DNA of 64,000 nt from Gilliamella apicola (GCF_000599985.1 NZ_CP007445.1:1-64000), one strand, 5' to 3'. Shown: positions 8,671 to 17,565, counted from the stretch's first letter. Notes: a model not told the origin generated them from the letters alone. A program made the numbers and translations.

Positions 8671-10914
8671 ATGAAAAAAATATTAACTTCAATACTTTGT
8701 CTGTCTACGATTTATGTTAGCGCGGCTTCTGCACAAGAATGGAAAACGATAGCCTTTGGTCAATCAACAGATTTGAACTTTGCATCGCTTATTAAACCAG
8801 AAAAAGTGGGAACCAATAATGCTTGGATAGCAGGTCAAAACGAGTATTTAATTCCAAATCAACCCTATCAATTACCTTCTGATTTTTATTTAGAAAGTCG
8901 TGGCGGTAAAATAGCTAACTCACATGATGGAATGGTGGTGTTTTATACCCAATTACCGGTTAACCAAACTTTCATATTAGAAAGTGATGTTACCTTAGAG
9001 CAAATAGGACCTGAAGTGGATGGTAAAACTCCTGCTGCCCAAGAAGCGGTTGGTTTATTTGCTCGTGATACCATTGGCGTTGCTAGAAGTGAACCGCAGC
9101 CAGCGGGTTACGAAGAGTTTCCTAATGCTTCAAATGTAATTATGAATGCATTAATCACTCAAAATCAAAAGAATGATAATTTAATAAAAGTAACCGGCTT
9201 AGTACGTGATGGCGTAAAAAAAGCATGGGGTAATGAAGGTATATCAATTGAGAAAGTTGGTTATGTTGAAAATGTTAACTATGTTAATGTTAAAAGTATG
9301 CATTTAACAATGACAAGAACGGATAATCAATTTATCTTATCGATGAAAAATAATGCAACAGGTGAAGAGAAACAGTGGGCAACCAATGATTATTCAGGAT
9401 TTTTGAATCAACAAGATAATAAAAATATTTATGTTGGTTTTTTTGCATCTAGAAATGCAAAAGTTGAATTTAAAAATTCTAAATTAACGCTTAATGATGA
9501 GAAAGTTAACTACGATAAATTGCCAGTTAAACCAGAAGTTATTGTGGATATTAAGCCAACTTTAACCTTATCATCACCACAAAATGTATATAGTAAAAAT
9601 TATACATTGCAGTTTTTCCCAAACACTTCAGGTACAGTAACCGTTAAAGAAATTAATAAAAAATTAAAGGCGCAAACGGGTAAATTATTACAGTTCCCAA
9701 CTCAGCTAAAAGAGGGTAGTAATGTCTTTACTGTAGAGTTTAAAGATAAAAGAGAAACTAATACACAAACCTTTACAGTAGATTTAAATCAATCATTGAT
9801 TGAAGATTTATCTAATATTGTCGTTTCACCAGAAGGTAAAAAGGATAATAAAGGTACCAATCAATCACCAGTGGATTTTGAAACAGCCGTTAATAGCGTT
9901 GTCCCAAGTGGTGTTATTCATTTAATGGATGGTTATTACGATGGTATGACTCTTCCAGCTCAATTAAGTGGCTTACCAGATAAATTAAAAACGATACAAG
10001 CAATTAACAAACATAAAGCCATTTTTATCAATAACACATTTAAGTTAGACAGCAACTATTGGTCTATTAAACACGTTATTTTTGATGGAAATATTGATGA
10101 TAAAGATAATAAGCCAGCCTATTTAAGAATTTCGGGTAGTCATAATGTCATTGATCAAGTTATTACCCGTAATAACAGTGATACAGGGCTTGCAATATCA
10201 GCCAAAAATAAAAACGAAAATAGAATTTATTGGCCATCTTATAACTTAATTCTTAACTCTGATTCTTATAATAATATGGATAAATCAGGTAAAAATGCGG
10301 ATGGCTTTGCAGCTAAATTAGGTGTTGGTAAAGGAAATGTATTTAGAGGATGTATTGCGCATAATAATACCGATGATGGGTTTGATCTTTATAATAAAAT
10401 TGAAGATGGTCCAAATGAACCAGTATTAATTGACAGTTCAGTCACTTATTCAAATGGTTTTCCTTTCTCTAAACCTAATATTGCTAAAGGAAGTATTGGT
10501 AATGGCTTTAAATTAGGTGCTGAAGGACAACCTGTAAATCATAAAATTATCAATTCTATTTCATTAAATAATAATATGGATGGATTTACTGATAACTTTA
10601 ATACTGGTTCTTATATAATGAACAATAATATTTCGATTAATAGTGCAAGATATAATTATATATTACGAGCTAATCCTTATGCGTTTTTAAAACCAAAGGT
10701 GACGTTTGAAAATAACTATTCTATTCGTGATAGCTGGGAATCAGCAATAAAAGATTCATTTGGGCCTCAGATTAAAAGTAAACATTTTAAATCAGTGACC
10801 AGTGATGAATTATGGCAAAGTAATGTTGAATTTAAAATAACTCGAGATGAAAACGGTAATATTGTATTACCAAAAGAGTTAAAAATCTTAATCGAAAAAA
10901 ATAAAGCAAAATAA
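8671..10914 (+). CDS. pelX: PL9 pectate lyase, probably exopolygalacturonate lyase (PelX-like)
   Basis: About 747 residues. I start at ATG 8671 because TTAGGA stands 6 nt before it and the protein then begins with a clean signal peptide (MKKILTSILC..., cleavage near ASA-QE); the ATG at 8656 lies upstream of that ribosome site. The C-terminal half is a right-handed beta-helix of PL9 type, with GTNQSPVDFETAVNSV, the KNADGFAAKLGVGKGNVFRG block and NTDDGFDLYN, which hold the Ca2+-binding Asp residues and catalytic Lys of this family. The N-terminal 300 residues are beta-rich, matching the length and layout of the periplasmic exolyase PelX of Dickeya, which releases unsaturated digalacturonate from chain ends. 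Last gene before a strong terminator. Confidence 0.85.
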   Translation: MKKILTSILCLSTIYVSAASAQEWKTIAFGQSTDLNFASLIKPEKVGTNNAWIAGQNEYLIPNQPYQLPSDFYLESRGGKIANSHDGMVVFYTQLPVNQTFILESDVTLEQIGPEVDGKTPAAQEAVGLFARDTIGVARSEPQPAGYEEFPNASNVIMNALITQNQKNDNLIKVTGLVRDGVKKAWGNEGISIEKVGYVENVNYVNVKSMHLTMTRTDNQFILSMKNNATGEEKQWATNDYSGFLNQQDNKNIYVGFFASRNAKVEFKNSKLTLNDEKVNYDKLPVKPEVIVDIKPTLTLSSPQNVYSKNYTLQFFPNTSGTVTVKEINKKLKAQTGKLLQFPTQLKEGSNVFTVEFKDKRETNTQTFTVDLNQSLIEDLSNIVVSPEGKKDNKGTNQSPVDFETAVNSVVPSGVIHLMDGYYDGMTLPAQLSGLPDKLKTIQAINKHKAIFINNTFKLDSNYWSIKHVIFDGNIDDKDNKPAYLRISGSHNVIDQVITRNNSDTGLAISAKNKNENRIYWPSYNLILNSDSYNNMDKSGKNADGFAAKLGVGKGNVFRGCIAHNNTDDGFDLYNKIEDGPNEPVLIDSSVTYSNGFPFSKPNIAKGSIGNGFKLGAEGQPVNHKIINSISLNNNMDGFTDNFNTGSYIMNNNISINSARYNYILRANPYAFLKPKVTFENNYSIRDSWESAIKDSFGPQIKSKHFKSVTSDELWQSNVEFKITRDENGNIVLPKELKILIEKNKAK

Positions 10915-10937
10915 TCAAGCAATATAATTAAATAATA

Positions 10938-10976
10938 GTGCGCTAAGTCTAATAATCAGGCTTAGCGCTTTTTTTG
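10938..10976 (+). terminator. Rho-independent terminator after the pectate lyase operon
   Basis: An 8-bp GC-rich stem GCGCTAAG (10940-10947) pairs with CTTAGCGC (10961-10968) and is followed directly by a run of T. Confidence 0.9.
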
Positions 10977-11207
10977 TCTTCAAATTTTCCTTTTCCAATC
11001 TAATTCCTCAATTTTTATTACGCGATAATTATTTTTTTTTTAGATTTGTTGCTAAGAAATAATTAAATATACTAGTGATATTTAATATCACTCTATTTGA
11101 ATTTATTAAATAAAGAGATTATAAGAAGTAATGAGAAATGTGCCATTTCATTAATTTAGTTGAAATGACACAAAAATTGTAGAATTCAGTAAATGATTAA
11201 TTCTAAA
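10977..11207. other. Intergenic region between pelX and dhuI-like gene
   Basis: Apart from the terminator at 10938-10976, I see no gene or clear site in this AT-rich spacer between two convergent genes. Confidence 0.5.
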
Positions 11208-11843
11208 TTAAGCTAGTAAGCTTTTGATAAAATCTGTAATCTCAGGATCTTGACTGTTTTCAAATAAACATTTTTGGAAACGTTCGCCTTTGATTGCATC
11301 TTTAAGTAATGATTGATCAATCGATTTCAAGGCTTCAATTAAACTTTTTCCTGCTGCATTTTTCATATCATTTAAAATTACAGCATTAGCATTTTGAGAT
11401 TCACGGCGCTCAGGTGGATAACCTAATCCTTTTTCGCCATCAAACGCTTTTTCAAAAATATAACGAGCATTAAGTTCTGCGCCCCAACCAAAGCCTTTAG
11501 CAAAAGCAAGTGATAAAGCATTACCATTATTCACTTGTGCAAATAGATAAGCATCAGTAGGTTCAATACAATAACCACAGTTAACACCAGGAAATGCATT
11601 TAATGCCATTAATGCACCTTGCCCAGTTCCACAACCTGTGATAACAAAATCAACGGCTTTGCTGTTTAATAAAATAGCGCTAATAATACCTAAATGAACA
11701 TAAGTTAATTTTTTATCATTGTCACCATCCATGCCAACATTAAAAACCGTATGTCCATATTTCTCTGTTGCGTTTTTTAATTCATTTAAAATAATTGGAT
11801 TTTTAGCTGCTTGGCTAAATTCGTTCATTAGTGCTATTTTCAT
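11208..11843 (-). CDS. RpiB/LacAB-fold sugar isomerase, DhuI-like (replaces KduI)
   Basis: A 211-residue member of the RpiB/LacA/LacB family, with the conserved block VDFVITGCGTGQGALMALN (about 64-82) and a Cys in the active-site loop, and with a C-terminal extension relative to ordinary RpiB (about 150 residues). The size and the extension match DhuI, described in streptococci as the isomerase turning 4-deoxy-L-threo-5-hexosulose-uronate into 3-deoxy-D-glycero-2,5-hexodiulosonate. No KduI homologue occurs in this locus although kduD, kdgF and ogl do, so this gene very probably fills the KduI step. It is divergent from ogl and shares its CRP and KdgR sites. A plain ribose-5-phosphate isomerase is less likely in this context. 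Confidence 0.75.
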   Translation of the reverse strand: MKIALMNEFSQAAKNPIILNELKNATEKYGHTVFNVGMDGDNDKKLTYVHLGIISAILLNSKAVDFVITGCGTGQGALMALNAFPGVNCGYCIEPTDAYLFAQVNNGNALSLAFAKGFGWGAELNARYIFEKAFDGEKGLGYPPERRESQNANAVILNDMKNAAGKSLIEALKSIDQSLLKDAIKGERFQKCLFENSQDPEITDFIKSLLA

Positions 11844-11962
11844 AATTTCCCTCTATTTTGATTGAAATAATAACTAATTACATAAAAGTGTTGTAATTGG
11901 TTATTAGTACATTTTAGTTTTATTATAAACTTGCAAAAAAATATATCAATTTTTTTAAGTAA

Positions 11963-11981
11963 AATAAAACGATGTTTTAAT
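11963..11981. promoter_or_regulatory. KdgR-like operator in dhuI/ogl divergent promoter
   Basis: AATAAAAC-GAT-GTTTTAAT is close to the known enterobacterial KdgR operator (AATRAAAC-N3-GTTTYATT). The inner 15 bases 965-979 are a perfect palindrome around the GAT centre. It lies between the divergent isomerase and oligogalacturonate lyase genes, and a KdgR homologue is encoded at 14643. Confidence 0.65.
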
Positions 11982-11994
11982 AAATTTATTGCAA

Positions 11995-12010
11995 TGTGAT
12001 GAAAGTCACA
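11995..12010. promoter_or_regulatory. Perfect CRP-type site upstream of ogl
   Basis: TGTGA-TGAAAG-TCACA matches the CRP core exactly. It stands about 82 bp before the ogl ATG and 14 bp from the KdgR-like box, an arrangement known for CRP-activated, KdgR-repressed pectin genes in Dickeya. Confidence 0.7.
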
Positions 12011-12091
12011 AAATGATTAACCTTTTTATATTACTATATTTATAAATGAACATCTTTTAAACGTTTGTATATTTATATTTTGGGAGTTTAT

Positions 12092-13264
12092 ATGGCAAAG
12101 GGAAATATCGTAAGGCTATCATATTCATCATTTATTGATGAAGATTCAAAAAATGAAATTATTCGGTTAACGCCAGAAGGTATTTTATGCCATCGCAATT
12201 ATTTCTATCAAAAGTGCTTTACTAATGATGGCCAAAAGCTACTTTTTGCTGGTGAGTTTGACACTAATCGTAACTATTATTTACTTGATATTAAAAACCA
12301 AACAGCAAAACAACTAACCGAAGGGCCTGGTGATAATACCTTTGGTGGTTTTTTATCGCCAGATGATAAATTTTTATACTATGTAAAAAATGAACGCAAT
12401 TTACAACAAGTTAATCTTGAAACTTTAGAAGAAAAAAATGTTTATACTGTACCAGATGAATGGGTTGGTTATGGTACATGGGTTGCCAATAGTGATTGTA
12501 ATGAAATTGTTGGTATTGAAATTGATAAAAAAGATTGGACACCACTTACCGACTGGACAATATTTAAAGCATTTTATAATAAAAACCCGCACTGTCGTTT
12601 AATCAAGATTGATATTGAAACAAGCGTAGCTAAAACAGTAATTGATCAAAATGTATGGTTAGGACATCCTATCTTTAGACCTTTTGATGATAAAACTATC
12701 GCATTTTGCCATGAAGGGCCTCATGATTTAGTTGATGCAAGAATTTGGTTGGTCGATCGTGATGGTAAAAATGAACGAAAAGCCCATGATAATTTACCTG
12801 GTGAGAGTTGTACTCATGAATTTTGGGTTCCAGATGGATCAGGTCTTGCTTATGTGTCTTATATGAAAGGACAACAAGAACGTTATATTCGCCTTTATAA
12901 TCCTGTGACCAACGAAGATAAAGAAATTATGGAGATGCCAGCTTGTTCACACTTAATGAGTAATTTTGATGGCACGCTTTATATTGGAGATGGAACAGGT
13001 AGTCCAGTTGACGTAATTGATACCAGTGGTTACAAAATTGAAAATGATCCATGGCTTTATATTTTAGCACCTAAAACAAAAACAGCACATAAATTGGTTA
13101 AACATAATAGTACATGGCGAGTTTTAGATGGCGATCGTCAAGTTACTCATCCTCATCCATCGTTTTCACCTGATAATAAATACGTTTTATACTCATGTGA
13201 TGCACAAGATGAACCTGCACTTTATTTAACCAAAGTGCCTGCTAACATATTAGAAGAAATGTGA
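12092..13264 (+). CDS. ogl: Oligogalacturonate lyase, PL22
   Basis: 390 residues, close to the 388 of Dickeya and Yersinia Ogl. I choose ATG 12092 (MAKGNIVRLSYSSF) because GGGAG precedes it by 5 nt; the longer frame from 12065 adds an unconvincing leader. It is a seven-bladed propeller of repeated beta segments with no signal peptide, thus cytoplasmic. The metal-binding motif QVTHPHPSFSPD near 350-361, with Gln and two His, and the upstream ESCTHEFW with a His are those of PL22. It splits unsaturated and saturated digalacturonate into monomers in the cytoplasm. kduD follows 43 bp later on the same strand. Confidence 0.92.
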   Translation: MAKGNIVRLSYSSFIDEDSKNEIIRLTPEGILCHRNYFYQKCFTNDGQKLLFAGEFDTNRNYYLLDIKNQTAKQLTEGPGDNTFGGFLSPDDKFLYYVKNERNLQQVNLETLEEKNVYTVPDEWVGYGTWVANSDCNEIVGIEIDKKDWTPLTDWTIFKAFYNKNPHCRLIKIDIETSVAKTVIDQNVWLGHPIFRPFDDKTIAFCHEGPHDLVDARIWLVDRDGKNERKAHDNLPGESCTHEFWVPDGSGLAYVSYMKGQQERYIRLYNPVTNEDKEIMEMPACSHLMSNFDGTLYIGDGTGSPVDVIDTSGYKIENDPWLYILAPKTKTAHKLVKHNSTWRVLDGDRQVTHPHPSFSPDNKYVLYSCDAQDEPALYLTKVPANILEEM

Positions 13265-13284
13265 TAGATCCATTTTGTCTATCA
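13262..13284. other. Small inverted repeat between ogl and kduD
   Basis: TGATAGA (13262-13268) is repeated inverted as TCTATCA (13278-13284). It overlaps the ogl stop and precedes the kduD ribosome site. No U tract follows, so it could tune processing or relative expression rather than terminate. Confidence 0.35.
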
Positions 13285-13307
13285 TAACTATAACGGAGAA
13301 TATAATT

Positions 13308-14108
13308 ATGTCGATTTTAAATAAATTTTCACTCAATAACAAAATAGCGCTGGTAACCGGCGCTTCATATGGCATCGGTTTTGAAATAGCAAAATCATTA
13401 GCTGATGCTGGAGCGAAAATCGTATTTAATGATGTGGTACCTGAAAATTTACAAAAAGGACTTGATGCTTATAAAGCGGCTGGTATTGACGCACATGGCT
13501 ATCTATTTGATATTACAGATGAAGAAGTTGTTGAGAAATCCATTGCTCAAATTGAAAAAGAACATGGTGTGATTGATATTTTAGTCAATAATGCTGGCAT
13601 TATTCAACGTAAATCAATGCTTGAAACAAGTGCGGCTGATTATCGAAAAATTATTGATATCGACCTTACCGGTCAATTTATTATGGCAAAAGCTGTTCTT
13701 CCTTCAATGATTAAAAAAGGCAGTGGTAAAATTATTAACATCTGTTCAATGATGAGTGAACTTGGCCGTGAAACTGTTGTTGGTTATGCCTCTGCTAAAG
13801 GTGGTTTAAAGATGTTAACTAAAAACATCTGTTCCGAATTTGGTCATGCCAATATTCAATGTAATGGTATTGGTCCGGGTTATATTGCTACACCTCAAAC
13901 TGCACCATTACGTGAGAAACAAGCAGATGGTTCTCGCCACCCATTTGATCAGTTTATTATTGCTAAAACACCTGCAGGACGATGGGGTACCCCTGATGAT
14001 TTAGCTGGTGCAGCCGTATTTTTAGCATCTGAAGCTTCAAATTTTGTCAACGGCCATATTCTTTATGTTGATGGTGGTATTTTGGCTTATATTGGTAAAC
14101 AACCTTAA
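13308..14108 (+). CDS. kduD: 2-dehydro-3-deoxy-D-gluconate 5-dehydrogenase
   Basis: A 266-residue short-chain dehydrogenase that reduces 3-deoxy-D-glycero-2,5-hexodiulosonate to 2-keto-3-deoxygluconate with NAD(P)H. ATG 13308 is preferred over 13275 because ACGGAGA lies 9 nt upstream and the protein then starts MSILNKFSL like KduD. Motifs: TGASYGIG dinucleotide site near 19-26, NNAG near 97, catalytic Ser/Tyr/Lys in CSMMSE and YASAKGG near 147-166. Its substrate would be the product of the isomerase at 11208. The gene continues the ogl transcription unit. Confidence 0.88.
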   Translation: MSILNKFSLNNKIALVTGASYGIGFEIAKSLADAGAKIVFNDVVPENLQKGLDAYKAAGIDAHGYLFDITDEEVVEKSIAQIEKEHGVIDILVNNAGIIQRKSMLETSAADYRKIIDIDLTGQFIMAKAVLPSMIKKGSGKIINICSMMSELGRETVVGYASAKGGLKMLTKNICSEFGHANIQCNGIGPGYIATPQTAPLREKQADGSRHPFDQFIIAKTPAGRWGTPDDLAGAAVFLASEASNFVNGHILYVDGGILAYIGKQP

Positions 14109-14136
14109 TTGAATAAGATTAAAAATTAGTTAATTA

Positions 14137-14175
14137 AAGAGATAATAAAATAAAGATATATTTTTATTATCTCTT
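14137..14175. other. Long hairpin between kduD and kdgF
   Basis: A perfect 14-bp inverted repeat (14137-14150 with 14162-14175, arm AAGAGATAATAAAA) surrounds an 11-nt loop. It has low GC and no clean U tract, so it is either a weak bidirectional terminator or an mRNA-processing stem between kduD and kdgF. Confidence 0.5.
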
Positions 14176-14204
14176 GTTTATTTTATGAATTTAGGAGTGA
14201 TGTC

Positions 14205-14525
14205 ATGTTTTGTTTTAATTCAGATATTGAATTTATTGATTTAGGAAATGGAGTTAAACGTAAAGTTTTAGCGCATGATGGTAATATGATGGCGGTTGAA
14301 GTTCATTTTGAAACAGGCGCTATTGGTGCAATGCATCATCATCCACACGAACAACTCACTTATGTTTTATCTGGTGAATTCGAATTTACTATTGGTGATG
14401 AAACCAAAATTGTTCGTACTGGCGATACGTTATATAAAAAACCTAATATTGAACATGGTTGCGTTTGCAAACAAGCGGGTGTGTTGCTTGATATGTTTAC
14501 TCCGCAGAGATTAGATTTTTTATAA
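14205..14525 (+). CDS. kdgF: KdgF, cupin converting unsaturated uronates to linear ketone
   Basis: A 106-residue single-domain cupin. The metal-binding motif HHHPHEQLTYVLSGEFEF (about 45-62) supplies His/His/Gln and the second motif includes the His of NIEHGC near 88. KdgF helps convert 4,5-unsaturated galacturonate to the open-chain 4-deoxy-5-hexosulose-uronate. Length and motif spacing match KdgF of Yersinia and Halomonas. It stands between kduD and kdgR, which supports the assignment over other small cupins. Confidence 0.85.
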   Translation: MFCFNSDIEFIDLGNGVKRKVLAHDGNMMAVEVHFETGAIGAMHHHPHEQLTYVLSGEFEFTIGDETKIVRTGDTLYKKPNIEHGCVCKQAGVLLDMFTPQRLDFL

Positions 14526-14642
14526 AATAGCTAGTAACGACTCATTATTAATTATGATATACTTTCGATAGTTTTGATTTGTTCTAGTTGATCGTTTAAT
14601 AATAGAATAATGACTAATTTTCAGTAAGGAGATGTGCTAATA

Positions 14643-15437
14643 ATGAATGATAGCTCACCAGAATCGGTTGCTTCGGTTTTAAAAGTTTTCGGAATTTTAG
14701 AAGCTTTATCTGAATCTAAAGACATCGCTATATCAGAATTATCGCAAAAAGTAATGATGCCAAAAAGCACTGCTTATCGCTTTTTACAAACCATGAAATC
14801 ATTAGGTTATGTTAATCAAGAAGAAGATTCAGATAAATATTCTCTTAATTTGAAATTACTTGATTTAGGTAACCGTGTGCTTTATCACCAAAACTTCTTA
14901 GCTATTGCTGATTTAGAGATGAGAAAGTTAAGGGATAAGACTAAAGAAACGATTCATTTAGCCGTTCGTGAAGGTGACCAAATTATCTATATTAATAAAG
15001 TGGCATCAGAACAATATAGTCTGTGTTTAACATCTAAAATAGGTAATCAAGCGACTGTTCATGCTAGTGGATTGGGTAAAGTATTATTAGCTTGGTTAGA
15101 TGATGAAAGCAAAAAAAGCTTAGTTGACGGTATAGATTTTGTTCAATACACACCTAAAACTATTACAAGTAAAGAGGCATTTTTTGCTGAACTTGATGAA
15201 GTTAAACGTTTAGGCTATGGCAAAGATGATGAAGAATCTGAGCTTGGTTTACGTTGTTTTGCGGTACCTATTTATAATCGTTTAGGCAATATTATTGCAG
15301 CCTTAAGCCTATCAACCTCAATTTTTAGATGCAGTACTGAGGAAGATGAAGCTAAACTAGTGAGTGAAATTAGTCAAGCTGCAGCGAAAATATCTGAATT
15401 GATCGGTTATAATAAGCAGTCAAAATCATCAGATTAA
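14643..15437 (+). CDS. kdgR: IclR-family repressor of pectin genes, KdgR
   Basis: About 264 residues, aligning along its length with E. coli KdgR. The N-terminal winged HTH contains SVLKVFGILEAL, ISELSQKVMMPKSTAYRFLQTM and LGYVNQEEDSDKYSL. The C-terminal IclR effector domain contains KETIHLAVREGDQIIYI, GLGKVLLAW and GYGKDDEESELGLRCFAVPI. KdgR represses pectinolysis and releases DNA on binding 2-keto-3-deoxygluconate. ATG 14643 follows AAGGAG (14626-14631) by 11 nt; GTG 14634 is nearer than usual. The stop faces the convergent anmK stop across 6 nt. Confidence 0.9.
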   Translation: MNDSSPESVASVLKVFGILEALSESKDIAISELSQKVMMPKSTAYRFLQTMKSLGYVNQEEDSDKYSLNLKLLDLGNRVLYHQNFLAIADLEMRKLRDKTKETIHLAVREGDQIIYINKVASEQYSLCLTSKIGNQATVHASGLGKVLLAWLDDESKKSLVDGIDFVQYTPKTITSKEAFFAELDEVKRLGYGKDDEESELGLRCFAVPIYNRLGNIIAALSLSTSIFRCSTEEDEAKLVSEISQAAAKISELIGYNKQSKSSD

Positions 15438-15443
15438 AGATAA

Positions 15444-16550
15444 TTATTGATAAATAACCCCTAAACTTACTGCTTGGCTTGCTCCAGTTACTTCTGGAAT
15501 ATTTGATGGAAGATTATTGATTTTACAATAAGCGAGCCAAGCAAAAGCAATTGCTTCCATATCATCACCTTTTATTCCTTTTGTATCTGTAGTCAATACT
15601 GTCCATGAAGGAAGCAATCGAGTTAAACGCTCCATAAGAAGAGGGTTTTTTGCACCACCTCCACACACTAACAGCTCACAAGGTAATCCATTTTCTATCG
15701 GTAATTTTTTTATTTCATTGGAAATAGATAAAGCCGTCAACTCAACTAAAGTTACTTGGATATCTTGCGCAGCTAAATTGAATCCTGCTAATTTATTGTG
15801 TAACCAGGGTAAATTAAATAGTTCTCGCCCAGTACTTTTAGGCGCAGGCATTTGAAAATAATTTTCCTTATAAAGATAGTTTAATAAATCTTGGTTAATG
15901 TTGCCCGTTTTTGCCCATATTCCATCTTGATCATAGTTTTTACCTAACTGCTCTTTGATCCATCCATCGAGTAATACATTACCTGGACCTGTGTCATAAC
16001 CTATTACAGGGTATTGAGGTATTAAAACAGTGATATTACTTATTCCTCCAATATTAAGTATCACACGATTGATATGAGGATCTTGCAATACCGCTTTATG
16101 AAAAGCAGGCACCAGTGGCGCACCTTGACCTCCATAAGCCATATCTTTACGGCGAAAATCTGCGATAGTGGTTATGCCTGTTTTGGCTGCAATAATATTG
16201 GCATCTCCAATTTGCATGGTAAACGGATTTGCGCCATTTGGTGCATGGTAAATGGTTTGCCCATGACATCCTATAGCTGTAATTTGGTGTTTTTTTATCT
16301 GATTATTTTTTAAAAATTGATTTATGCTATCAGCAAAAAGCTGACCAAGTATGTGATCAATTTCACCTAAATTTTGTAATGAAGTTTGTTTAGTTTCGCA
16401 TAACGTCAGTAGAAGTTGTTTTAAATGGGCTGGCATTGGATAACAATCACTAGCGATTGATGTAACTTTTTTTTCTGTTATATTCACTAAAGCAATATCA
16501 ATACCATCCATACTGGTACCAGACATTACACCAATATATAAATTTTGCAT
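15444..16550 (-). CDS. anmK: Anhydro-N-acetylmuramic acid kinase
   Basis: 368 residues, the usual AnmK length. The N-terminal VMSGTSMDGIDIALV forms the phosphate loop, and the ASKHA-fold blocks CHGQTIYH, GDANIIA, ADFRRKDMAYGGQGAPLVPAFH and GGISNIT are all intact, with YDTGPGN in the middle. It phosphorylates anhydroMurNAc and opens it to MurNAc-6-phosphate in cell-wall recycling. It lies 4 nt downstream of tsaC on the same strand, so the two are likely co-transcribed. Confidence 0.95.
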   Translation of the reverse strand: MQNLYIGVMSGTSMDGIDIALVNITEKKVTSIASDCYPMPAHLKQLLLTLCETKQTSLQNLGEIDHILGQLFADSINQFLKNNQIKKHQITAIGCHGQTIYHAPNGANPFTMQIGDANIIAAKTGITTIADFRRKDMAYGGQGAPLVPAFHKAVLQDPHINRVILNIGGISNITVLIPQYPVIGYDTGPGNVLLDGWIKEQLGKNYDQDGIWAKTGNINQDLLNYLYKENYFQMPAPKSTGRELFNLPWLHNKLAGFNLAAQDIQVTLVELTALSISNEIKKLPIENGLPCELLVCGGGAKNPLLMERLTRLLPSWTVLTTDTKGIKGDDMEAIAFAWLAYCKINNLPSNIPEVTGASQAVSLGVIYQ

Positions 16551-16554
16551 AATG

Positions 16555-17118
16555 TTATCCTTGTCGAATGATTTTACCTGTTCTTATGTCTCTAATTTCA
16601 GAAGGTTGTAAACGATGACCGGTTTCACCTTTTAATACAGGAAAATCATCCCCAAATTGTTTTTTGACTTCAAAAACTGTTCGACAAGGACTATGACCTG
16701 AAAGATTAGCACTTGATGAAACGAGTGGTTTACCAAATAGATCACAAAGCTGACAAACTAAAGGATGATCAGTGACTCGTACCGCAATAGAATCAAATTT
16801 ACCTGTTAAAAAGTAGGGAGTCGCTCTATTTTTGGGAAAAATCCAAGTGACTGGTCCGGGCCAGCTAGTAAATGCTAACTGCTTTTGTTCTTTATTAAGG
16901 CATGAATCATCAATATAAGGGAGTAATTGTTGATAATGACTTGCAATTAAAATTAGCCCTTTATCGATTGAGCGTTGCTTTAACTTTAGTAGGGTTAGTA
17001 CAGCTGCTTCACTGTTAGGATCACAACCCAATCCAAAAACGGCTTCGGTCGGGTAAGCAATAACATCACCATTTTTTAAACGATCATTACATTCTGATAG
17101 TGTTAATAAATTTGTCAT
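16555..17118 (-). CDS. tsaC: L-threonylcarbamoyladenylate synthase TsaC (YrdC/RimN)
   Basis: A 187-residue YrdC-domain protein. It has the N-terminal [13 protein letters not shown] block with the KR-containing threonylcarbamoyl-AMP pocket and [13 protein letters not shown] near 135-147. It makes threonylcarbamoyl-AMP from Thr, bicarbonate and ATP for the t6A37 modification of ANN-decoding tRNAs. The length is that of TsaC, not the longer Sua5. TsaE, another enzyme of this pathway, is encoded at 17684 on the opposite strand. Confidence 0.93.
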   Translation of the reverse strand: MTNLLTLSECNDRLKNGDVIAYPTEAVFGLGCDPNSEAAVLTLLKLKQRSIDKGLILIASHYQQLLPYIDDSCLNKEQKQLAFTSWPGPVTWIFPKNRATPYFLTGKFDSIAVRVTDHPLVCQLCDLFGKPLVSSSANLSGHSPCRTVFEVKKQFGDDFPVLKGETGHRLQPSEIRDIRTGKIIRQG

Positions 17119-17283
17119 TAAGATTTAAATGTTAATTAAAACGATTGAAAATTATATTAAACCTAGGGATTTAGATTTGCAAATTAGCTGAGATTAATTT
17201 AAAACATCACAATTATCGATAATAAAACACAGTGATTAAGATAATTAAAACTGACAGTTTGGGCTGGTTTACAAATAACCTTA

Positions 17284-17565
17284 TTATTGCCAATTCATTT
17301 GTGGGTAATTGATTGCTGTTAATTCAACTGCTTGCTGCATATTGATAATTTTGACTCTTGGATCAATAAATGGCTGTAAACCACGTGCTTGAATATCATT
17401 ATCAATAATGTAGCAATGTGCTGTTTTCTTGATAATTTCATTCAATAATGGATTATCTTGTAGCGCAATAATCACACCGTTTTGCCAAAATAAAACAGCA
17501 TCTTGTTGCGATATTAATTGTGTATCTACGATTGATTGGTTAGCGGTTGAAATAGTATGTAACAT
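17284..17565 (-). CDS. tusB: TusB (DsrH family), isolated from tusC and tusD
   Basis: About 93 residues starting MLHTIST at 17565 (the alternative GTG at 17574 adds three residues). It aligns with E. coli TusB: DAVLFWQNGVIIAL, the ARGL segment and the terminal YPQMNWQ. TusB belongs to the TusBCD sulfur-relay heterohexamer that passes sulfur from TusA to TusE for s2U34 of tRNA. In most relatives it is the last gene of tusDCB; here no tusC or tusD lies beside it, and its own promoter region contains the 40-bp element at 17579. Confidence 0.85.
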   Translation of the reverse strand: MLHTISTANQSIVDTQLISQQDAVLFWQNGVIIALQDNPLLNEIIKKTAHCYIIDNDIQARGLQPFIDPRVKIINMQQAVELTAINYPQMNWQ

